64,000 nucleotides of DNA from Rhinopomastus cyanomelas (GCA_013400115.1 VXBP01002567.1:186001-250000); one strand, 5' to 3'. Shown: positions 40,419 to 52,375, numbered from the stretch's first letter. The notes: generated from the letters alone by a model not told the origin. Numbers and translations: made by a program.

Positions 40419-41490
40419 TCCAAGACACCACAGCCCCAGGCATTATTTTGGAGGGTTAGGTGCAGCTAGAGATGGTGTCAGGAGGCAGCTCACTGAAGCC
40501 TGGAACTCTTCTGCATGTGGCAGTGATTTACCGAGCTTCTTTGACTCACAGTCTGGCCACTCACAAGGTATTTCTAAACATAACTTCGTTTAGCCCAGTA
40601 TTTGGGACGGGAAAGGGAAGCGTGATAAAGCGAATGATGGAAACTTGCAGCTAGAAGTGTTTTGGCAGCTGAGTCCTGGAGTGGTGCTGCTTGAAAGATG
40701 AGCAGTCTGTGAATTGAGGGCATCTAAGGAGAAGTAAATCTGCCTCCTCCAACACAGACTGAGCACTGGCCCAAAGACCCCGGGTAAATAAGAATCAAAC
40801 TTCACTATGGGACATTTATGTGGTCGTGATTTATCGGTGCTCTCAAAGCCTTTGAACCTTCGCAACCCTTTGGGGGAAATGGTGTGATGCAGGGGCTTAA
40901 ATAAATAAATAAAAAGAAGAAGAAATACTTGCCTATAGCTACAGGAAAAACCTCTCGTTCCATTTGTTCCAAAAGCCTTGACACTTTCAGGGCTTTTTCC
41001 TGATTTTGATTTTTTTTTTGTTTTTTATGGGATTTTGGTCAGTCAGCCAGTGCTGTAGGAAATAAAACAACTCTTTGACAGATTCTTGTTTCTCAGTCCC
41101 TTTCCCAGCAACTTCCCCCCTCTGGTAAAGTGAACTGAGCTGCAGGATTCTGATGGAAAAATCAAACAAGCCTGCCGAGCGTGGCTGAAAATTAATAGAA
41201 AACTACTTGGATCTCAAGGTCCTGCCAGTACAAGTTGAACATAGTGTTGTTCCTTCAGCAGATGTCAAATGCCCTTTTTCACTCTCTGCACGATGTATCG
41301 TGTCCTTGGTTCATCCTCCTGCAAACAGCCCTTGGCGCTGTCTGCTTGGGGTGAATCAGTCCCCTCTTTGCAGAGGCTCTCTAACCCTCCCTGCACCCTC
41401 CTGTGCTCTCCTGGGTGCATTTCTGTAACTTCTGCTCGACTGCAAACTACAGAAACACAGCCCGTGCTCAGAGTTTATGATTTCTCAGTT
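40419..41490. other. Unique non-coding stretch
   Basis: About 1.07 kb, with AAATAAATAAATAAAA at about 40897-40912 and a T-rich run near 41005-41025. No gene. Confidence 0.5.
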
Positions 41491-41750
41491 CTGGTGAGTA
41501 GGACAAAGGGCAGTGGGGGTGAGCTGGAGCAGAGGAGGTGTCACATCAGTATCAGATGGAACTTCTTCATGGTGAGGGTGACAGAGCACTGGAAGGGGCT
41601 GCCCAGGGGGGTTGTGGAGTCTCCTTCTCTGGAGACATTTAAAACTCACCTGGATGTGTTCCTGAGTGACTTGGTCTAGGTGATCCTGCTGTGTCAGGGG
41701 GATTGGACTAGATGATCTTCCGAGGTCCCTTCCAACTCCTCATGTTCTGC
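41491..41750 (+). mobile_element. CR1 LINE 3' end
   Basis: GTGAGTAGGACAAAGGGCAG to 'CCTCATGTTCTGC', about 260 bp. The plus frame 41269-41679 joins upstream unique sequence to an open ORF2 end 'FFMVRVTEHWKGLPRGVVES'. Confidence 0.93.
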
Positions 41751-42569
41751 AAAGCAGTAGCAAAAAGCAATAATTATCCTGGTCTCTTCTATGGAACCCT
41801 TGGCTCTGTTGCTGTTGGTTGGGGTCTGATGGCAGTTTGTTTTATGGGAAGGCAGCCTGTGTCTCTGCTGTGACATATTGCAGCCACTTGTACCACCCAA
41901 ACTGTGAGGTACCTTGTGGCTGGGGTTTTCCACGTAGGAAGCCGCAGCACAGGCAAGATAATTCCATGTGCAACCAGCACATTGTTTGCACTGTGGTGAC
42001 TGGAACAGTGAGCACACGTGTTCTGGTGTGTGAGCGACAAATAACTAGTTTTGTAATGTTTATTGGTGGATGATTGTGAAGAATAACCAACTTCCAACTG
42101 AGGGAGTGTGGGGAGTTTTGATGGAGGTGTCTGGCGTTGATTTCTGTACTGTATCATGTGGAGAAAAGTCTTTACCCTCATTCTGTCCCTCTTCCTTTTT
42201 ACACTGATAAGAAGTGGGAGAGTAAGGTTTGAATTTGGTGGGAAGGCATTCAACGAAGGAAAGCAAACAACAGACCCCTTGGAAGGAATTCCCTGGCTCT
42301 TGGCTGTCTTCCTTTGACCCATCAGAGAGAATGTGAACTGCACCAGGAGAAATCTGTGAATTCAGGAGAGCACGTGGGTGTAAGGCTGGTGTAACGATGC
42401 CTGTGTGATGGGCCTGTTTCAGTTTGCAAGTTTCTAAGAAACGTCGTAGAACAGTGGAGGTTGTTGGAGTCTGAACGTTTCAGAAATTTGAGAAACAAGG
42501 GAAACATAACCCTTGCTTCTAAAAAAGAAAAAAATAAAAGAAATAATTTTTAAAAACGAAGATATTTTG
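41751..42569. other. Unique non-coding stretch
   Basis: A 184-codon minus frame (41789-42343) overlaps other frames of similar size and has no domain signature; not called a gene. Confidence 0.5.
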
Positions 42570-42768
42570 CCCTCTGAGGGTGGTGAGCCACTGGACCAGG
42601 TTACCCAGGGGGACTGTGGCTGCTCCATCATCCCTGGAAGTATTCAAGGCCACTTTGGATGGGGCTCAGGGCAACCTGCTCTGGTGAGAGGCATCGCTGC
42701 CCACAGCAGGGGGTTTGAACGAGATGATCTTTATGGTCCTTTCCCAACCTGAGCCATTCAGTGGTTCG
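42570..42768 (+). mobile_element. Older CR1 subfamily 3' end
   Basis: CTCTGAGGGTGGTGAGCCAC, then AAGGCCACTTTGGATGGGGC and 'GAACGAGATGATCTTTATGG'. About 200 bp, more diverged than most copies. Confidence 0.85.
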
Positions 42769-44734
42769 GGAGACACTCCACATGTGTAAGTGGCTCAGCA
42801 GGGTTCTCATATCCACTCTATGCTTCTGCCAGCCGTCTTCCTCACCCTGGCATCTCCATCTTGCTGTGCACTGGCCACATTAATTGCATCACTGCAGTGG
42901 CGGTGAGCACGACTGGCTGCCTCTCCCAAGGGGTGGCTGTGCGTGTTACGGGTGGGATGCATTTACCTAAGACAAGTTTCTGTGGCAGTGAAGCTCCCTA
43001 GACATGGTGCTAAGCCCTGCTATTAGCCTTTAATTTCTGGAGAGCCCCTCCCCAGTGCACAGTTGTGGAGCACAGCCCCCTGTCCTCAGGACAAGGCTGC
43101 GTGCCGGCGGTTAATGAGAAACGCTGGAACCTGGGTCCCAAGAGATGATTTAACTCCACGAACCAATTAAGAGGAGTGTGATCACACAGCGGGGACAAGT
43201 TGTTAAACAAGCTAGAGGTTATTGTCCTTCAAGTCAACGTAGTGGAACTGCCAAGCAAAGCTTACCAGGGATTCACTGGCAGGGCAGTTTGCTTGGTCTA
43301 GGGCTCGTCTCTGGGAAGGGAGCAGCGGGCTGCTGCGGCAGGTTGTCTGTTGTCTCATGCTAAGTGCTTTAAGCAGAGGGATCTGGGAAGCGAGAGTCAG
43401 GAAACTGAGCTGCCTCTGCTCTGGTGTATGGAGGGTGTGAGCTGGAGAGCTTCTCCAGGCATTCATTCCCTGGGTGTGGAGAGGGCTGTGGGCACATCAC
43501 TCGGCGAGTGGTTGGCACAAGCCAGGCAGCACATCTGAGGGTATCACGCTGTGCTCAGTCGAGTCCTTCATCCCCAAAGCAAAGGGGTAATTTATGGTGA
43601 CTGATAAATTCAGTGCTTGTAAAATCTGCTCGTGGATGTCTGTGGACTTGCAGCTTGCCAGTGTCACTGCTGCTGCTGAACAGGCCTGATTTGCTCTGTG
43701 CACAGTGCAGAAGGGGTTTGGAATGGGCAGTGCTGGGTCACTGGTATTGGAGCTAATGAGTCAAACCCCGTTGTTTCTGCTCTGTCTCTATCTGCTGTGT
43801 GTGCAAACTGGAGCTCATCCTACTGGTAGTAGTGGTCTGCAGCTGATCTGGCTCCTGGGAAGCTTCAGCATGTGCCTCCAGCTAGTGGAAGAATTAGCTG
43901 ACAACGTTAATTGCCTGTCAGTCCCGCGTGTCCTGGCCACTAGGTGACATCCCACACTCAGTGTATTTCGTGAGCGCTTCCAGCGGGGGATGCTTCGAGC
44001 TGACCCGCACATTTGTTTTCTCTCAGGTGATGCACAAGCCCCTTTCTCAGCCCTGTCTGTACGCTAGCCACATGGACTAAAGTGTGTGGATTTTAGCACA
44101 GACCAAAAGAACTTTCCCAGAAAGGGCAGATTTGCCCTGATAGAAATGGAAATACTTCTGTTCCACTGTCAGTCACACTGTCCTTTCAGTGGAAAGGAAT
44201 GCCACACGGATTTGGCCATGTTCCATTCTCGGATGCTTGCCTGTCTAGGCTGTGACCACTAAGAGCCTTAAATTCTACTGTAAGGATTTCTGATGCAAAG
44301 GGTGAGGCCAAGGTCAAGGTGCCTATAGGACTTTGAAACTTGCTTTTCTTCACGGTGCCACAGGCCATGTGTGTTTGCCGGTGTACTCCGGCCGTAGCCA
44401 GGAGCTACAGCAGTTAATGCCAACTTGCATTTAAGCAGATACCTGCAGAGGGTCACTCACCTTTGCAGAGTGGCAACTTGGGTACCAAATCCAGCTGGGG
44501 GAAACCGCACGTAACCCTGCCAACATCCAGGGACCCACTGGGTCTGCTGTGTTGTGTGGTTGTCTGAATAAAACCCTCCCCTGATGGACTGTCCCCACGG
44601 ATCAGCTTCTCACTCAAGGTCAGATCCCCATCTTTTGTCCTTTTCCCGGCCATTATTTCAGGTGATAGATGCACTATTGACTGGCAGCAATGACAGAGCT
44701 TGGAATGATGGGGGAACTGAGGCATATTCAACAC
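42769..44734. other. Long repeat-free stretch
   Basis: Nearly 2 kb with no recognised repeat. CACATTAATTGCATCACTGC near 42876 is a possible regulatory word. Frames of 60-93 codons have no domains. Confidence 0.5.
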
Positions 44735-45260
44735 ACTGGCACACAGCTAACTCATGCTAATGTTCAATAATCCTGTCCTGCTGCTACACTCTAATGGCTG
44801 TGGGCTTGATAGAGCCCCCTCATTGAACTGGTGTATTTCTTATGGGCCTGCCCACCCATCCTTCATGAATTTTTATTAAACAAAACTGTAAGCGGATTGA
44901 TTTTGTACTCCTTTATTGCATTTTTATTTAATTCCTTTCAATGGTGGAGGCTCCATCATGTTATCTTGACGTAAATCATGCTGGGGCAGCGTGCCAAAAA
45001 AATAAAGAGACTACAGGATCATACTTGCATCCAACGTAAATTTCACTCCTATAAGCTTTATTAGCAGAGATTCATTGATTTTCTTTTTCAACTCTCCCCT
45101 TTCCCTCCCCATCCTTCCTTTTGGTTAGACGTAGGTCAGAACCTGACAACTCCCCTTTTAAATAGAGGAGAACAGACTTATTTTTCCTATTTAATAATAA
45201 AAAAAAATATGGGTTGGTTCCATTTATTAAACAAGACTTTTATTCCCATTTTTTTCTGTA
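44735..45260. promoter_or_regulatory. Candidate regulatory block
   Basis: About 520 bp repeat-free, AT-rich, with CTAATGTTCAATAATCCTG, AATTTTTATTAAACAAAACTG and a CRE-like TGACGTAA at 44967-44974. Composition-based call. Confidence 0.28.
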
Positions 45261-46414
45261 ATGCACAGCTGAGAAAATACTCATCGTGCCAAGAGCACCA
45301 CGGGCAGTTGTGAGTGCGTTGGTGGTGGGATTGCTGTGGGAGCAGCGTTCTGGAGAGCAGCAGCAGAGGGTTTCTCTCATGCCATCTCTTGGTCAGGGGG
45401 GTGTGGTTGTTGGATTTCCCTTCCCTTCTCGTGGGAAGTCTGTGTTAGTGCTAAGCAGCATTTGCTGTCCTGAATCTCTTTGTGTTGGTTCTCGCTGGTT
45501 TTTGGGGGTCTTGGTTGATAACTCAAGTTGTCAGCAATAATTATTAAGCGTCTGTTAAGGTGTCTGAAGAGGGACCTCCTGTTGTCTGAGCTGACCCTCC
45601 TGCTTTCCCACTTGGTCCATTAGAAAATGCATTTGCAAACGCACCATGAATGTGCCTTCTGTACAGCAGAGCTGGCAGACAAACAAGGCACCAGTAGATG
45701 GCATGTGAGAATGTATAGCACGGCTCCAGTGCTGCTGTGGGTGGACTGGGAAGTGCCAGCTCCCTCCAGGGCTCTGCAGAATGGGCCTTCACCACCCATT
45801 GACTTCATTGCTTGTGGATGACAAAGCACAAGGCGGGTAAAGCTCGTGCACAAGTAGCTTGTGCTGCAGCGTGACTGCTCGTGCTGCTCCTGGTCCCTGG
45901 CTGGTGGTTGTGCTGCATGTTCCTACTCTAGGACCACTGCTAGACAGGATGGACACTGCTGCTTTGAGCTGTAGGAGCTCAACACAGTTGCACAACATAA
46001 AACATGGTAAAAACAAGAGTAAAAGCCAGGTAACGTGATGTCCTCCTGACCTTGCCCAGCACGAGCTCTTGATATGCTAAAGGAGAAGTCTTGTGCTCGT
46101 TTGGTTGCTGTCAGTGGAAACGTGGGGTTTAGCATTGTCTTGTGGAACTGGAGGTCTTGATTCCCACAGCGGCTGCCAGTTTCTCCGCTGAACCGAGAGC
46201 TGGGCTTGCACGGAGATCATGCTCTGCTCCGGCAAGTGATGCTCTGCGAGGCTGTTCCAGCAGAGCTGCAGCAATCCCAGGCAAGGAGTCCTGGGCTGAG
46301 CAGGCAGGTGCCAGCGTGCTCTGTGGGGAGGGAAAGATGCTGCTGTGATAGCCAAGAGGGCCTCTCCATGTGGTGCACCATACGTGACAGGACAAGCGGT
46401 TCCTTACTCCTGTG
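45261..46414. other. Unique non-coding stretch
   Basis: About 1.15 kb of unique, partly GC-rich DNA. Many overlapping short frames on both strands, none with domains. Confidence 0.5.
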
Positions 46415-46903
46415 ACACTGCACCTCTGATACTGCGTCCAGTTCTGGTGTCCCCAACATAAATGGAACTCTTGGAGCCATTCCAGAGGAGGTCACAGAGG
46501 TGATCCAAGCGCTGGAGCACCTTTGCTACAAGGACAGGCTGAGGGAGCTTGGGTTATTCAGCCTAGGGAAGAGAAGACTCCAGGGGGACCTTAGAGCTGA
46601 TGTCCAGTACCTGAAGGGAACCCACAGGAAGGCTACAGGGGGAGTTTTCTCAAGGGGATCCAGCAACAGGACAAGGGGAAATGGTTTGAAACTGAAGGAG
46701 AGAATGTGTAGACTAGATCTTAGGAAGAAGTTCTTCTGTAAAAGAGTGGAGAGACTCTGTCCAGAGGGGTTGTGGCTGCCCCCTCCCTGGAGGTGTTCAA
46801 GGCCAGGTTGGATGGGTTGAGAGGAGTTGCTGCCTGTGGCAGGGGGATTGGAGTAGATGATCTCTGAGGTCACTTCCAACCTGAGCTAGCCTTATGAGTC
46901 CTT
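46415..46903 (+). mobile_element. Older CR1 subfamily, long 3' fragment
   Basis: About 490 bp. Starts in the RT end (ACTGCGTCCAGTTCTGGTGT) and continues through the ORF2 C-terminus to GTCACTTCCAACCTGAGCTA. The tail octamers are not recognisable. Confidence 0.93.
46500..46820 (+). pseudogene. CR1 ORF2 C-terminus, 106 codons open
   Basis: The plus frame reads 'MIQALEHLCYKDRLRELGLF' then 'GKRRLQGDLRADVQYLKG' and 'NRTRGNGLKLKE'. It shifts frame near 'FFCKRVERLCPEGLW', where related copies have ...HWNGLP; so the copy carries at least one indel. LINE remnant, not a host gene. Confidence 0.82.
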
Positions 46904-47260
46904 GCTCAGCCCTACTTTCTGTGCCTTGACTGCTGACTTTGGCAGTGAGCAGCCAGGCCAAGGGCTGCCCATCAGTGCTCCCAGTTTTCTGTTCACCACC
47001 TCATTAGACAGTGGTGTGACCACTGCAACCTGTGTGCCTGGCTACCCAACCTGGGAGGGCTAAGCACATAAGGAATTTTTAATTAAAGATTTAACATGTC
47101 ATTAGAATGGAAGCAAAAGGGCTTTGATTTACCTGACTTGACATCACTTGGCTGCTTTGACAGAAGTTTTACCAACCTGGTCTTCTGGCCCAAATTATGT
47201 TGTAGCAGAGCTTGTAAGAACAGGGGAAGGAGCATCTTATTGCTTAATTCCTGTCCATAA
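46904..47260. other. Unique non-coding stretch
   Basis: Nothing recognised. Confidence 0.45.
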
Positions 47261-47403
47261 AGGTTGTGGAGTCTCCTTCTCTGGAGACATTTAAAACCCA
47301 CCCAGACATGTTTCTGTGTGACCTGATCTAGGTGATTCTGCTGTGGTGGGGGATTGGACTGGATGATCTTTCAAGGTCCCTTCCAATCCCTAATGTTCTG
47401 TGA
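47261..47403 (+). mobile_element. CR1 LINE 3' end
   Basis: AGGTTGTGGAGTCTCCTTCT to AATCCCTAATGTTCTGTGAA, about 143 bp; single tail octamer. Confidence 0.94.
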
Positions 47404-47578
47404 AAACAAACACATAAATAGTTTTCAACTATTTTTTGTCTTAATTCTTTACTAGTGTTTATCATTTTGTCAGTGTGTATTGCTAGTCACTGCTAGTCAT
47501 GGTTCCTGTGGTGGGACTTGTTCGTGAACTAAAGGAGAGGTCTGTTCCAGCCTCCAAAGAGTTTCTACGTGGGGTAAT

Positions 47579-47650
47579 ATCCATAGGATGGCTGAGGTTG
47601 GAAGAGGCTTTAGACCATCTGCTCCACCCTCCCTGCCATGACAAGGAGGT
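47579..47650 (-). mobile_element. Old CR1 3' end remnant
   Basis: ATCCATAGGATGGCTGAGGT, then 'GACCATCTGCTCCACCCTCCC' and TGCCATGACAAGG. Diverged and short. Confidence 0.7.
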
Positions 47651-47984
47651 GATTCCCTGGGGAGGAAGCATTGATTGAGAACAAAGTAATGATGATCTGT
47701 TTGTCGTGTAGCTGAAGAGGAAACTAACATTTCTAGCCCCTTTCTTAATTCCTACGTTAGTCCTTTCTTGCTGTTTAGCTCTCAACCCTACCAGTTCATT
47801 TCCCCATGCGAACTGGACACGAGTATTGAGGCTAAAGGACACAAGCAGGGCAGTGTACCCCGTGTCAGGGGGTGCCCCAGAGGCAAGCAGAGGTCTCTTT
47901 GGTTGCTGCTGGTTTGTCTCGTCCGGTGGCTGAACAGATGCATTTCAGATGCTAGTGCAAGCAGCTCGATTTGTGGCTGAATTC
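47651..47984. other. Unique non-coding stretch
   Basis: Nothing recognised. Confidence 0.45.
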
Positions 47985-48320
47985 CACAGAGGGCTATTCA
48001 TTTTAAAATACAAAATGACCAATAGTTTGCAAATGTTTCTATGTCAATTTATTGATTGGAAGAAACAGAGGTAAAATGCTTTTTTTGGGGCCAGGAGGTT
48101 AGAAATTGTGAGACCTGTCCTTGGCTACTGATTGATCCAGAGGCAAACACAGCCCATCTGAGTAGGGTTAATGTCCCACTGGCTACTGGTGGCTGAGAGT
48201 GTCTCTTACAGGAACCATAGTATTAATCAGAAAACACAAATGGCAATCAGATAATGACATTCCAGTTGATTTGATTGTAACTTAATGATTGTTTAAAACT
48301 GTCATTTCTGATTTTATTAG
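47985..48320. promoter_or_regulatory. Candidate regulatory block
   Basis: A repeat-free block with TGTCAATTTATTGATTGG near 48041, AATCAGATAATGACATTCC near 48245 and TTGATTGTAACTTAATGATT near 48270, three PBX/homeodomain-type words. Conservation untested. Confidence 0.28.
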
Positions 48321-49072
48321 AAGAACTAACAGGATCCACAGATTAGTGATCTGGGAAGAACATTTGTAAAGCCAAGGAGGAAACTCAGAGGCCATTAGAG
48401 GTGCTTTGCATTTACTGGATGTTTGGGGTGGGGGCAGTGGGTTGCCTCCCTCACGCTGAGACCCAGAGTGTCTCAGCCTTTACTTAATCTTGTGCACTGT
48501 AGTTTTAGAATGAATTTGCTGTTTTTACCTCATGAGGGGGAAGTAATAAATCTCTACCTTGGGAGTAAAAAGGTTATTTATAGAAGTCAAAGTGGTGGCT
48601 GGAGAGAGAGGTGTGATGTGGTTGTTTGCTACTGCTGCTGCCTTGGTTCACCTTTGGTAAGTCAGTCCCATTCTATGTTCAAGCATCATTTCCAATAAAG
48701 AGTTCACAGATGGGATGTTTTCTCCCTCAGCTTTGTGAGATTTAGGAATGTCTTGGCTACTCCTGTGTTGCTGAGGATGGAGCTATGGTATGAAAACACA
48801 ACTACAGCTATCCAACCTGTTAAGGTTTCAGGCGAAGTCTTTTGAACATCTTTTGTAGCTGTTAGGTTTCTGTTTTCCTCCGACTGTGTTCCAAGCCAGC
48901 AGAAGTACCTGCAGGGACTCTACTTTGACTTGACTACAACATCTGATCGACAACTACAACATCTGAAGCCTGTGGCTATTCTGAGATACAGACCAGTGAG
49001 GGCATTCTGACAGACTTACAACTTGGGAAAAGTTTGTGAGCATGTGGTGTCCTTCTGTTGAAGTGGATTTGA
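48321..49072. other. Unique non-coding stretch
   Basis: ACTACAACATCTGA is present twice with about 20-bp spacing near 48936-48970. No gene. Confidence 0.5.
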
Positions 49073-49320
49073 TCATAGAGTCATAGAATCATCATGGCTG
49101 GAAGTGACCTCCAGGATCACTAAGTCGAGCCCTCATCCCAACGTCTCCCCAACCCCTAGACCATGGCCTGAAGTGCTCTAACTACTTGTTTTTCAAACAC
49201 CTCCAGGACTGGGGACTCCACCAGCCTGTTCCAGTGCCCAGCCACTCTCTCAGGAAAGAACTTCTTAAGATCCAATCTAAACCTCCCCTGACACAAGTTG
49301 AGGCATCAGGCTCAGAAGAG
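49073..49320 (-). mobile_element. CR1 of the second tail subfamily
   Basis: CATAGAGTCATAGAATCATC, then 'CGAGCCCTCATCCCAACG', 'ACCCCTAGACCATGGCCT' and the ORF2 end at CTGTTCCAGTGCCCAGCCAC. About 248 bp; longest representative of this subfamily here. Confidence 0.9.
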
Positions 49321-49479
49321 GTAGAAAGGCAGAGCTGTTGCTCCTCTAGAGCAGGCAGGGCTTCACGCCTCTCAACGGCTTTGCTGCATGTGAGATTTCA
49401 CCTTCTTAGACCCCAGTCTCAGTGTGGAGACCTTGGTGCACTGACTTGAGTTTTGCCTGTATTTTGTCTCTCTCTCTGT
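49321..49479. other. Unique non-coding stretch
   Basis: Nothing recognised. Confidence 0.4.
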
Positions 49480-49870
49480 CCTAGAATCTTCCGTGCCATG
49501 TAATCCCACAGCCTGGCAAGCTCAATAAGAAGTGCATGGATGAGTGTGTGTACATCTCCATTAACATGACTGCACAGGCTAATGATGGGGACCTCCTGCT
49601 GCTCTCCGCTTGTTTTCTGTTGATTGTTATGTAATGTTTGGCAGTGGGAGGTAAATTCCTCTCCAATTTTGAGACCCGTTGCAGCATGCAAACCCCACTG
49701 TGAGAAGTCACGGTGATTGAGCTTTCGAATCAAGTCCCACGCTGATAACTATAAATCAGACCCATTACACATCCCGACCGACAGCCGGAAACTTTCCGTG
49801 GTGCGCGCGGCACGGCAGAGCCCCGGCGCTCCGCCGGCATCACCGCAAGCACTGGTGTTTTTGAAAGGCC
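49480..49870. promoter_or_regulatory. Candidate regulatory block with a CpG cluster
   Basis: A repeat-free block. The 78 bp at 49771-49848 contain 13 CpG dinucleotides (for example GTGCGCGCGGCACGG), far above the surroundings. It could be a small unmethylated element or orphan CpG mini-island. No exon or TATA context was recognised. Confidence 0.3.
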
Positions 49871-50517
49871 GTGGTTTAAATTTGCTGGGATGTTTGTGTT
49901 CATTCAGATAAAGGCCCGAGGTTGCTCTGGATGCACAAGGTCAAGCTGGTGCCCAGGGAGTGACTTTGAAGATTTGCTCCTGCTCTGCACGCAGCGCTGT
50001 GTGATCGCAGGGGTTGAGGTGAAGGAGCTGATGGAGTTTCTTCCATCTGCTCTTCCGGCCTCTTTACCAGGCTGGGCTCTGATCTGTAGGAAGATGCTCC
50101 GAGTAAGCTGTGTTCAGTGTTTTTGTGGGGCCAAAGTGACTCTTAAAGACATAAACGAGGTACAATGACCAGGACAACCTCAACTGCTTAACTTGCTCTC
50201 TTAGTTCCTGCAGTAATCCCATGCATGGAGGTACAGAGCTTCCAGGTTCACTTCTTAATGCTGCAGCCTGATCATAGGATCATAGGATGTTAGGGGACCC
50301 AAGATGCTGCAACTATTTTTGGTGTTTTCTTATAAAATGTACATTTTATAAGAAAAACAGCCTGGAGATTTGTCTCTCAGGAAGCAGCATTTGGCTTGGA
50401 GGTCTTGCACTTTTCTCACTTCTCTGTTGTACTGCTGAACCCTGCAAGGTTGTTATAAATCCCAATTAATGTCTAGTGTACTTTGGAAATGTATGGTCAG
50501 ATCCTCTGGCATGGCTT
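49871..50517. other. Unique stretch holding a perfect palindrome
   Basis: A 92-codon plus frame (49890-50168) has no domain. A possible tail-like repetition ATCATAGGATCATAGG lies at 50273-50288. The palindrome is listed separately. Confidence 0.5.
50325..50356. repeat. Perfect 32-bp palindrome
   Basis: TTTTCTTATAAAATGT at 50325-50340 is followed with no spacer by its exact reverse complement ACATTTTATAAGAAAA at 50341-50356. It could extrude as a cruciform. It is not part of a recognised repeat. Confidence 0.95.
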
Positions 50518-50862
50518 AGGGGAGACCTCATCGCTCTCCACAACTACCTGACAGGACATTGTAGAGAAGTTGGTGCTGCTCTTCAATTCTCATAGGTAAT
50601 TAGCAACAGAAGCAGAGGGAAGGGCTTCAAGCTTCAAAAGTGGAGGCTTAGACTAGACATGAGGAAGAAATTCTTCCCAAAGAAAGTGGTCAGGCACTGG
50701 AATGGGCTGCCCAGGGTGATGGATGAGCCACCATCCCTAGATGAGTTTAAGTCACTTAGATGTAGTGTTGGGAGATCTAGTTTAGGGGTCAACTTGTAGA
50801 GTAGGTTTGATGGTTGACCTTGATGATCACAGGGGTCTTTTCCAGCCTGAATGATTCTGTGA
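50518..50862 (+). mobile_element. CR1 of the second ORF2 lineage
   Basis: GGGGAGACCTCATCGCTCTC to GAATGATTCTGTGAG, about 345 bp. Closely related to 13390-13742 and 61219-61542. Frame broken. Confidence 0.93.
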
Positions 50863-51769
50863 GCAGACCCATGCTGATGTGTGTAACTTGGGAGTTTGGC
50901 TTGTGAACGCTCTTGATAATTAGTGTGACGTGCCCAGGACAAGTCCTACACGAAGGACATTAAAGCTTTCTTACAAAGACCTCAAAGTAGACCCGAATAG
51001 GTGTGTGATCGGCCCCCCACTATGAAAGGTGTGGTTTATCCTTAACAGTCAAGCATTAGCAAGCATAATAGTCAAGATGAGCAGCTAGATATGGTCTGGA
51101 GGGGATCTGATGGGCTAATGACCAATGGGCGCTTGAGAGGGGCTTCATATTAGCCTTACAGTGAGGGAGATGGATGGCAAGGATTGGATTTGTTAGAAAC
51201 TCTCTGCTACTCAAGCATGTTCCCCCCGGGTCAAAAGGAAGCACAGTCAGGTGTCACTGCAGTCAGAAACCTTTCCCTCATGACGTTAGTTTTGCAGACC
51301 TGTTGCAGCTCATGTTCGTTCTGTGGAGTGCAAGGTGTCTGAATGGGGATTTAAAATATTTATGTGTTCCACTTACCCTTCCTTTTTTGATCTTCCTTTC
51401 AACTCTTTCCTTACCTTGCACTATTTTTAGTGAATTCCCACTTCTTGAAGTTGCAAGGGGACAAAGCTCTTGGATCGTTCTGACTTCCTCTTCGCAAATG
51501 CGAATAAACTCACTTTAAGGTGCGTTCTTCTGGTCTAATTGCAGACTACACATGCAGGGCCCTACTTCTGAAGACTTGTAAAAGGGATGGTGTGGGCTGG
51601 AGTGAATTTTAACTTCCAGTATATCAGGTAAATGGAAACAACAGGCAGTGACGACAAAACCTTGAGCAATCAGAAAGCCCAAGTCTGCCAGATCAAGGCT
51701 GTCTCGTTCAGACAAGGCAGGTGTTCTATCTCAACTGAATGTCTTTGGTTTCCACTGTAGTAGTGTTAA
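50863..51769. other. Unique non-coding stretch
   Basis: About 900 bp; the 114-codon plus frame (51174-51518) has no domain. Confidence 0.5.
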
Positions 51770-52015
51770 ACTTACAGGCTGGGAGGATGCTAATGGTTAT
51801 TAATGGTAATTAATTGGCTTATTTGGGGTGCTGGGAGAGGAGCTGGGTGATTAGCAGATAGGCTCGCTTTCTCCTAGCCTTGTCCTTAGATTGAGAAGTG
51901 GGGATAATTAAAACCTTTCCACTCTGACTGATCTCCAGCTTCATTTATCTGGTTGTCATGTTGTAAGCTGTTGTCAATTAGCATTTTTTTCCCCATGCTG
52001 TTTATTTCAGAAGCA
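51770..52015. promoter_or_regulatory. Candidate regulatory block
   Basis: CTAATGGTTATTAATGGTAA is followed by TTAATTGG (near 51812), GATAATTAAAACC (near 51904) and GTCAATTAGC (near 51973): at least five TAAT-core sites in 245 bp. Enhancer-like texture only. Confidence 0.3.
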
Positions 52016-52375
52016 TAAGAATAACAACAGCATCAAGTGCTGTCCCGTGAAGCATTTGAAAGTATTGGAAAGAACCCCAGCTGTCATGCTCTGTGCTTCT
52101 TTGATGTTAAAAACCAGAGCCAGACAGAGAATACACTGAGACCGTGGTGTTTCTTCCCTACTCCCTGGAAACTGGGCATCATGTGTTTTATCTCGGGGGC
52201 TTGGGAGAATTGGTGCTGATGGAACCCATAATCCAAACCCCACGTGAGCAAGATAAGAGTACGAAAGCTTCTGAAAAATTTGTCAGCCCTGTGCTCAACA
52301 CCTGAAGGAATGTTAGGCCTTGGGGAAGGGCTACAAGACTCCTCAGGTGAGATGAGGACTGTCTACCTGTAAGGT
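52016..52375. other. Unique non-coding stretch
   Basis: Nothing recognised. Confidence 0.4.

Noticed and set aside
41789..42343. 184-codon open frame on the minus strand
   Set aside because: Overlaps several other open frames of 68-107 codons and shows no domain; consistent with chance.
50273..50288. ATCATAGGATCATAGG, possibly a minus-strand CR1 tail
   Set aside because: The bases after it do not match any CR1 3' UTR well enough to support an element.
51973..52015. Pyrimidine tract plus CAG near 52010 resembling a splice acceptor
   Set aside because: No downstream open frame with a recognisable product or matching donor was found.
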